The notes below the pieces were generated by a model. The model was not told where the DNA came from and did not search any database. It saw only the letters and a program-made list of their open reading frames with translations. The translations under genes were made by a program, and so were the position numbers. Of a stretch of DNA of 25,130 nucleotides, positions 20,086 through 25,130 are shown in pieces. Position 1 is the stretch's first letter. Each line of letters begins with the position of its first letter. Origin of the DNA: Hypsibius dujardini (taxonomy: Eukaryota > Tardigrada > Eutardigrada > Parachela > Hypsibiidae); assembly GCA_001579985.1 (NCBI GenBank), contig LRSR01010971.1:1-25130 (forward strand), given 5' to 3'.

Positions 20086-20637
20086 TGATCTCTTTCTCCC
20101 GTCTCTCGCCCTCTCACTCACTCACTCGCATCTTTTTGTGTGTGAGCCGGACGGACCTGCGTGTGCTACAGAGATTGCCAGCCGACGCCCTTGTATGGGA
20201 ACGCCTTTCAGCTCTCGAAAGCAGTTCCTAGATCAGTCTAAGGACTGAGAAGTGTTCCACACACAAACAAAGACATACACACACAACAGATGGAGGAAAT
20301 TAGTCTCTCTTCCAATGCCCGCTCTTTCCCGTTGCCCGTTGGACATTCAAGCTCGACGTGTGTTCCTGATTGATTCGTTTTCGTTGCCGAGTGGGCGAGA
20401 ATCCTTGTCTTCTTGTTTTATTCGACTTCGTTTTACCTTTTATTACTCTTCCTCGCCGTCGTGGCCATGTCAAGAATCTCTTTCTGCTTTTCTTATTTTC
20501 TAAGCCGTGATGTCGTGCAAACATTTTCTCGGTTTTACTGTGTATATTTGTTAAACGCTTTGAGTTCGGCAGTAGCCTAAAAAAAGGTACTCGTACTGTA
20601 AAGTCCCGACCCATCCGTGGTGCCTACGTCATCACAC

Positions 20638-20643
20638 AATAAA
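20638..20643 (+). terminator. Candidate poly(A) signal of SPPL3 (AATAAA)
   Basis: AATAAA 553 nt after the SPPL3 stop codon, the first canonical hexamer downstream. Confidence 0.5.
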
Positions 20644-20703
20644 TGCGACCGTTTTGATTGATTGCAAAGATGTGCGAACCACAAGACCGCACGTATCGAT
20701 TGA

Positions 20704-20709
20704 TTTATT
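20704..20709 (-). terminator. Candidate poly(A) signal of the acyltransferase gene (AATAAA)
   Basis: TTTATT on plus reads AATAAA on minus, 614 nt past the acyltransferase stop. It is 61 bp from the SPPL3 signal, so the two transcripts would end tail to tail or overlap slightly. Confidence 0.4.
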
Positions 20710-21172
20710 GCATGAGGAGTCCACAATTAGTTCTCATCCTTCCTTTCCGCGGTCAATTCATTGATTTGTGCTTGTTTTTTTGCGTTTTCTTTAACATTAA
20801 AAAAACGGGCCGTCGTAATCGCTACACTGAAGAAAACAAAAAGGATCCTTGATCGCTTCCGCCGTTCAAATTTGATTGATCGATTGTAGCGCAACAGTTG
20901 TTTTGGCCCACCGGGTCTGATTTACTGGGGGGTTCAAAAAGTACCACAGATGGATCGGATCGGAGTAGATTATTAGATAGACCACAGCTGCATACACAAC
21001 TGGAACAAAATTCATTCTCAAAGCATGGAGGAATAAAACAGGTGCGATAGGTGAAACGGCAGATCAAAAGATAGAGACATGATAGGCCAACAGTGTTTGC
21101 CAGCCAGAGTGGCCCTCGTGGGAGGAAGAAAGATAAAAGGTTCTCATAAAAACTTTACAAACGAAACGCTAC

Positions 21173-21322
21173 TACTGTATTTTCGCGTTAGACAGGGACA
21201 GCCCTACTTGAGTGGAACGTGTGCACGGCTTGTGTGCACCGTACATACAGCACAAGCGCTGCGTGGCCGATTAAACGTTCCACAGCTCCTATGCTGTCCC
21301 TGTCTAACGCGAAAATACAGTA
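21173..21322. mobile_element. MITE-like element B, perfect 30-bp terminal inverted repeats
   Basis: The 30 bases at 21173-21202, beginning TACTGTATTTTCGCGTTAGA, are the exact reverse complement of 21293-21322. Imperfect pairing continues inward through GTGGAACGT / ACGTTCCAC, leaving a loop of about 75 bp. TA at both ends fits TA target duplication. The element is 150 bp, has no transposase, and its inner end abuts the stop codon of the acyltransferase gene. Confidence 0.92.
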
Positions 21323-22179
21323 TTAGACTCGTCCGATTGGTGTGTTTCGGACGTCAGGATCAGGAGGAGCATTCTTGACGAGCGTGTCGGTTTCCGGAAA
21401 TGTTTCAGGCTAAATGCAAAAGAAAAAAAACCATTTACAGCGTACACCAAAAATACAGTAGATTTGATAAAAACAGATTAAATAGAAAAATAAAAAATAA
21501 ACAATAATTTAATTTTACAATAGCGAACGAGTTTAGAATGAACAGTGTCGCACTCACCGTTGCATTTGTCTTCCGTTGAACCATCGTTTCACTGAGAATC
21601 TGTTGCTGCTTCAACCTCCACCGGCTGACCTCAACGTTCTTGTCGTCCGAATAAAATCTAGGATCCCAATCGATGTCCACCATACCGCCTCGTTTTGCAA
21701 TTTCCAACCGCGTCCTATTCGCGAATGAAGCCGCATCCTCGCCGGGCTGCCAAAGACATATCACGTGGTAGGTATTGATGGATCATTAATCAGCACAGAA
21801 GTCATGAATAAAGCGGAATGAGTTATACGAACCAATTTGTTCATGACCGGAAGGTACCAGACATCACAGACAATAGCCCAGGACGTCAGCATACTCCAGA
21901 TATGAGCTTGCATTGTCGGCTGGGCCCCCCAAAACGCATCTCCGAAAACCGGGTTGTACCGAATTGCCACCGGATAAACGGGACTATCCAATTCAAAGCC
22001 CCCCTTCTTGAACATCAAAACGGACGTGTTGTTCACACATGCACCTGAAATGTAAGCAATTGTACGAAAAGCAAGTCAATGGTCAATATACCTTGTCTAA
22101 ATCTTACATATCAGGTAGTAAGTATGCCGTTTGGTAGCTGCCTGTGCGCCAGTCTGTATGCCTGCCTACCTGTCTACCC

Positions 22180-22229
<50 letters not shown>

Positions 22230-24225
22230 TCCTGCTTGTTTGTCTGCTTGTCTGTCTGCCTGCCTGCCTGCCTGGGTAATGGTCGATCCGTCAATTACTG
22301 AGGCAGACTGTCATGACAGTATTTTAGTCCCACTTCTTTTTTCTCTAGAGATTCCAGCGTGGGCATTGTCAACCGGTTGAAATGCCGGTCTACAATGTAT
22401 GTCCTCTCCCAAACCGTATGCCCCATATGACGAGCTCGTGCATCAGTTAACGAACCTTCTGGAAAAATGAGGATCGTCGGCTTATTTGGATCCTTCACGT
22501 GGTCCTTCATGCGTGCAACAACAGCGCCACGATCTTTCGATTCCGCTCTTTCGAACCAAATATGGGAAAATGCTTTAGCAATTTCTTTCTGGATAAATCC
22601 GAACAGTCCACTGCCTTGCTGACCAACCTAAAAAAACGCATATCATGCCGTTCAAATTCCAGTTCAGTTGATTTTGTGTCAAGGATCAGTGGTCTTACTT
22701 ACAAAGGCATACACATTGTCACAAGAGAGAACGATTACATCAATAGGGCTTGTATGATTTGCCACACAGATACCGTCCCGCTTGGCCATATTTTTTCTAA
22801 AGAAATAAAAACATCAAGTCTAAACGGTCAACTGCTGAGAAAGAAATATAACCAGCACAGATAAGAACAATTACAATCCAGAACCAACGGGCTGGCAGCC
22901 ACAGGACTAGCCAGACAGGCAGACAGACAGACAAACAAAGAGACAGACAGATAGACAGACAGATAGACAGATAGACAGACAAACAGACAGATAGACAGAC
23001 AGACAGGCACACAGGCAGGCAGACAGGCAGACGACAGGCAGGCAAGGAAAAGGCACATACCGGTCATGATAAGTTGCATGTAAACTGAGTGCCCGGGCCA
23101 AGATTCGGAAAGTGACTTTTGTCGCATATCGAGAGATTGCTGTTTTCACTTTTCCAGCAGGCAGGCGAGAACACAGCATCGCGCTGAGTACAAGGAGAAT
23201 CTGGCCAGCGATAGCGATCATGAAGCGCACCGGGAACAAGATGAAATGCCGAAACCACCACCCGGCAAACCAAATCACGGACAGGCGAAAACTAATGTAC
23301 TGGTATCCCTTATTCGTTCGAGTAAGCATATTCCAATATGGGAGTCCTGAATAAAAAGAGATGACGAATGCCTTTCATGTTCCCCAGCATTACTTGTTAA
23401 AACAAAACAATAATTCAATCGTCGTTGCGTGCCTGATCACGTTAACTTAGTTTATCTGTAAATACAGGCTGTGCGACTTAATTCTAGGGTGTATTAGTGC
23501 ACTGGAACACTTAATAAAGTTGCGACCTCTCTCCAAACGTGATCTCCTACCTTCGGCATCAAATGCCTTAGTAACTTCGTCCTCCACAATATCTTTCATA
23601 GCTGTTTGGATAAGCGGTAAAACGTTCTGCAGCTTGAAGTCAGACGGGGGCGTGGTTTTGTATTTCAGTTCCACCTCCAGCGGTTTGTGATACACCTGAT
23701 AACAGATCATCGAGGTTGCACTGCAGCCAATCGATCCCTCAACCAATCAACCAAGGGCTTTGCCAAGTTAAAAAAAATGCACACCAACCAATCAATCAAT
23801 CAATCGATCAATCAATCAGTCAATCAATCAATCAATCGATCAATCGATCGATTGATTGAAGCAGCCAAATAATCTAACCTCGTCATCCTCCAGGACTTTT
23901 TCCTCCGCCGCCATGGCATTCCATACACGCTCCGGCTTCTGGGTCAACTCGATGACAGGCCGTTTAACCTCAACTCGATTGTTTCCAAACTAAAAATACA
24001 ATAAAATCAAGATTATGAGCTAGCAAAATTAGAGCGTTAAAATTCCACAACGGCCAACGGGATTCGAACCTTGAAGACTTTCAGCAGGCATTTAATGTAA
24101 GTTGAACGGATTCCGAGATGGATGTTGAGGATGCCCTCCAGGATGATGAAAAAAGCAACGGAAGATTCGAAGATGGCATAATACTTGACGATGGCCACCA
24201 GGATGGAAGCTGCCGTGGTTAACAT
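21323..24225 (-). CDS. Glycerol-3-phosphate acyltransferase, GPAT3/GPAT4 type
   Basis: ER-membrane enzyme that acylates glycerol-3-phosphate, the first step of phospholipid and triacylglycerol synthesis. Minus-strand exons: 24225-24070, 23989-23879, 23695-23551, 23346-23061, 22796-22703, 22627-22456, 22044-21833, 21746-21558 and 21409-21323; phases join to 483 residues (human GPAT4 456). Seen: an N-terminal hydrophobic segment followed by GIRSTYIKCLLKVF, DIVEDEVTKAFDAE, YQYISFRLSVIW with more membrane segments, catalytic HTSPID (247-252, HxxxxD block), WFER (288-291), FPEG (319-322), then ACVNNTSVLMFKKG, VYPVAIRY and MTSWAIVCDVWYLP. The start is the ATG at 24225, which aligns with the family N-terminus; the frame is open upstream to 24375 but that first codon is GTG, preceded by a stop. 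GPAT3 versus GPAT4 cannot be separated. Confidence 0.95.
22152..22274. repeat. (TCTG/CCTG)n tract in acyltransferase intron 6
   Basis: Plus-strand TCTG, CCTG and CTTG units, i.e. CAGA/CAGG on the sense strand of this minus-strand gene, in intron 6 (22455-22045). Confidence 0.95.
22913..23045. repeat. (CAGA/CAGG)n tract in acyltransferase intron 4
   Basis: Plus-strand CAGA, TAGA and CAGG units, i.e. TCTG-type on the sense strand, in intron 4 (23060-22797). It has the opposite orientation to the intron 6 tract. Confidence 0.95.
23787..23859. repeat. (AATC)n repeat in acyltransferase intron 2
   Basis: CAATCAATCAATCGATCAATC-type array in the 183-bp intron 2 (23878-23696), ending in the palindromic ATCGATCGATTGATTG and close to the exon 2 donor. 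Confidence 0.93.
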
Positions 24226-24787
24226 GGCGAAGAGCAAAGAGCAAAGAGAAAATATTATTGATAAATAATCCTCTTTTGGGCGCACAGGACGAGGTGATTT
24301 TCCCCTGGGGATTTTGTCGCAAAATAGAGCTGTCAAAGGAACTGTAACTCTAGAAAGTAACTTCTTCTGAGCCACTTTTCAGTTCCGACGTGTACAACAA
24401 TAATGTCAATGAGTGAAAAAACGGATGTGTGGAAACGAAGGAAGAAGGACTGCAACAAAAACCCCTTTTTGTTCAACTGCTGACTGATGAGTCACCTTTT
24501 GGATGAGTCATGCTGGATGCACTCGGTAATCTTTAACGGTCGAGCGTTAAAGAGAGCGTTAGCCGCAAGAGATCGATTGATCGATTGATCATTTTCCTCA
24601 TGCTTACTAGTACATTTATGAGCTAAATATCGCTTGCCAAGTCAAAGGCCAACGAAACTGATCATCACGTTCGCGCAAGCAGATATTTAAGGCTAATCCT
24701 GCGCAAAAGCAACCGGTGAAAACGGTAATAAGGGCAAATATTGAACGATCAAAATCGTTCAATGAATCTTGGCAGCGAGTCCCTCCC
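24226..24787. promoter_or_regulatory. 5' flank of the acyltransferase gene
   Basis: 562 bp upstream of the chosen ATG. It should hold the 5' UTR and promoter of the minus-strand gene. I see a small perfect hairpin at 24740-24763 (TTGAACGAT / ATCGTTCAA) and a GATCGATTGATCGATTGATC stretch near 24571, but no core promoter motif I can name. Confidence 0.35.
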
Positions 24788-25051
24788 ACACTTTTGGCCA
24801 GAAAAATCGGGACGCTTGATTTGTCAAGAGGTAATTTTTTACCACAAGGCTGCAGGCGGCTTTGATTTAAGGCGGAAATAGTTGGCCACAAGACCACATG
24901 TGCAATCTGTGTTGTGCAAATGAGCAGTGTAATCTTGTGGCCAACTATTTCCGTCTCAAATCAAAAAAACTTTTTTGTATAGCCTGCAGTCTTGTGGAAA
25001 CAAATTGCTTTTTGAAAAACGGGGCGTCCCGATTTTTCTGTCCAAAGGTGT
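24788..25051. mobile_element. Long foldback (MITE-like) element upstream of the acyltransferase gene
   Basis: The left arm has ACACTTTTGGCCAGAAAAAT, CGGGACGC, CTGCAGG and GGCGGAAATAGTTGGCCACA; the right arm has the same blocks in reverse complement and order. The arms are each ~110 bases and diverged by substitutions and indels, with a short central loop near 24900-24930. The element is 264 bp with no reading frame. The stretch from 25052 to the window end shows nothing I can name. Confidence 0.85.
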
Positions 25052-25130
25052 AACTGATTGCAAGTCTGCAAGTCATACAATGTATGAGTACTGTGTGTCT
25101 AGCGGATTAGACTTGTACCTAGGTCGTTAG

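Larger units (their letters stand above)
20086..21322. other. Convergent intergenic region between SPPL3 and the acyltransferase gene
   Basis: 1.24 kb between opposing stop codons. It holds the SPPL3 3' UTR with AATAAA at 20638, a minus-strand AATAAA at 20709-20704 and MITE-like element B at the right end. A second plus-strand AATAAA is at 21032-21037. No further gene is supported. Confidence 0.55.

Noticed and set aside
24050-24080. tRNA T-arm-like GGGATTCGAACC
   Set aside because: No cloverleaf around it; the site is the exon 1 splice donor of the acyltransferase gene.
24226-24375. N-terminal 50-codon extension of the acyltransferase exon 1 frame
   Set aside because: The first codon is GTG, preceded directly by a stop in frame, and the ATG at 24225 aligns well with the N-terminus of GPAT3/4 proteins.
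1-25130. CRISPR-like array among the tandem repeats
   Set aside because: All arrays are contiguous tandem copies without unique spacers, and the genome is eukaryotic.

Overview
The window is eukaryotic nuclear DNA. Every gene is split by GT-AG introns whose exon phases join cleanly, the products are conserved eukaryotic proteins, and there are no operons or ribosome binding sites. The protein set (SPPL3, a GPAT3/4 enzyme, a SANTA-domain KNL2/MIS18BP1 relative, BCAS2, eIF2B-beta, CCT zeta) suggests an animal, probably an invertebrate. The sequence alone does not place it further. Families were assigned by recognising conserved motifs; no database search was run.

Six protein-coding genes were reconstructed exon by exon. 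From left to right they are: EIF2B2 on the minus strand, 8 exons, its 3' part beyond the left edge (1891 to 126); BCAS2/SPF27 on plus, 7 exons (2285-3987); a SANTA-domain KNL2/MIS18BP1-like gene on minus, 5 exons (8037-4793); CCT6 on plus, 11 exons (8674-12628); SPPL3 on plus, 12 exons (15410-20085); and a GPAT3/4-type acyltransferase on minus, 9 exons (24225-21323). EIF2B2/BCAS2 and KNL2/CCT6 are divergent pairs with short shared upstream regions of 393 and 636 bp. BCAS2/KNL2 and SPPL3/GPAT are convergent pairs whose 3' ends lie close together. The genes are housekeeping or cell-biology genes (translation initiation, splicing, centromere, chaperonin, intramembrane proteolysis, glycerolipid synthesis) and do not form one pathway.

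The noncoding DNA is dense in tandem repeats and foldback elements. Minisatellites with units of about 17 to 61 bp lie in introns and between genes, and one 36-bp repeat is translated inside the KNL2 exon. Long (TCTG/TGCC)n or (CAGA/CAGG)n tracts occupy introns of CCT6, SPPL3 and GPAT. At least six inverted-repeat, MITE-like elements are present. Two have perfect 28-30 bp terminal repeats flanked by TA, and one of these abuts the GPAT stop codon.

The most interesting structural signal is that SPPL3 and GPAT each carry TCTG-type tracts in opposite orientation in two introns, flanking the exons that encode catalytic motifs. Those introns could pair in the pre-mRNA. I saw no complete transposase, tRNA, rRNA or CRISPR array, and no convincing wholly new gene system.
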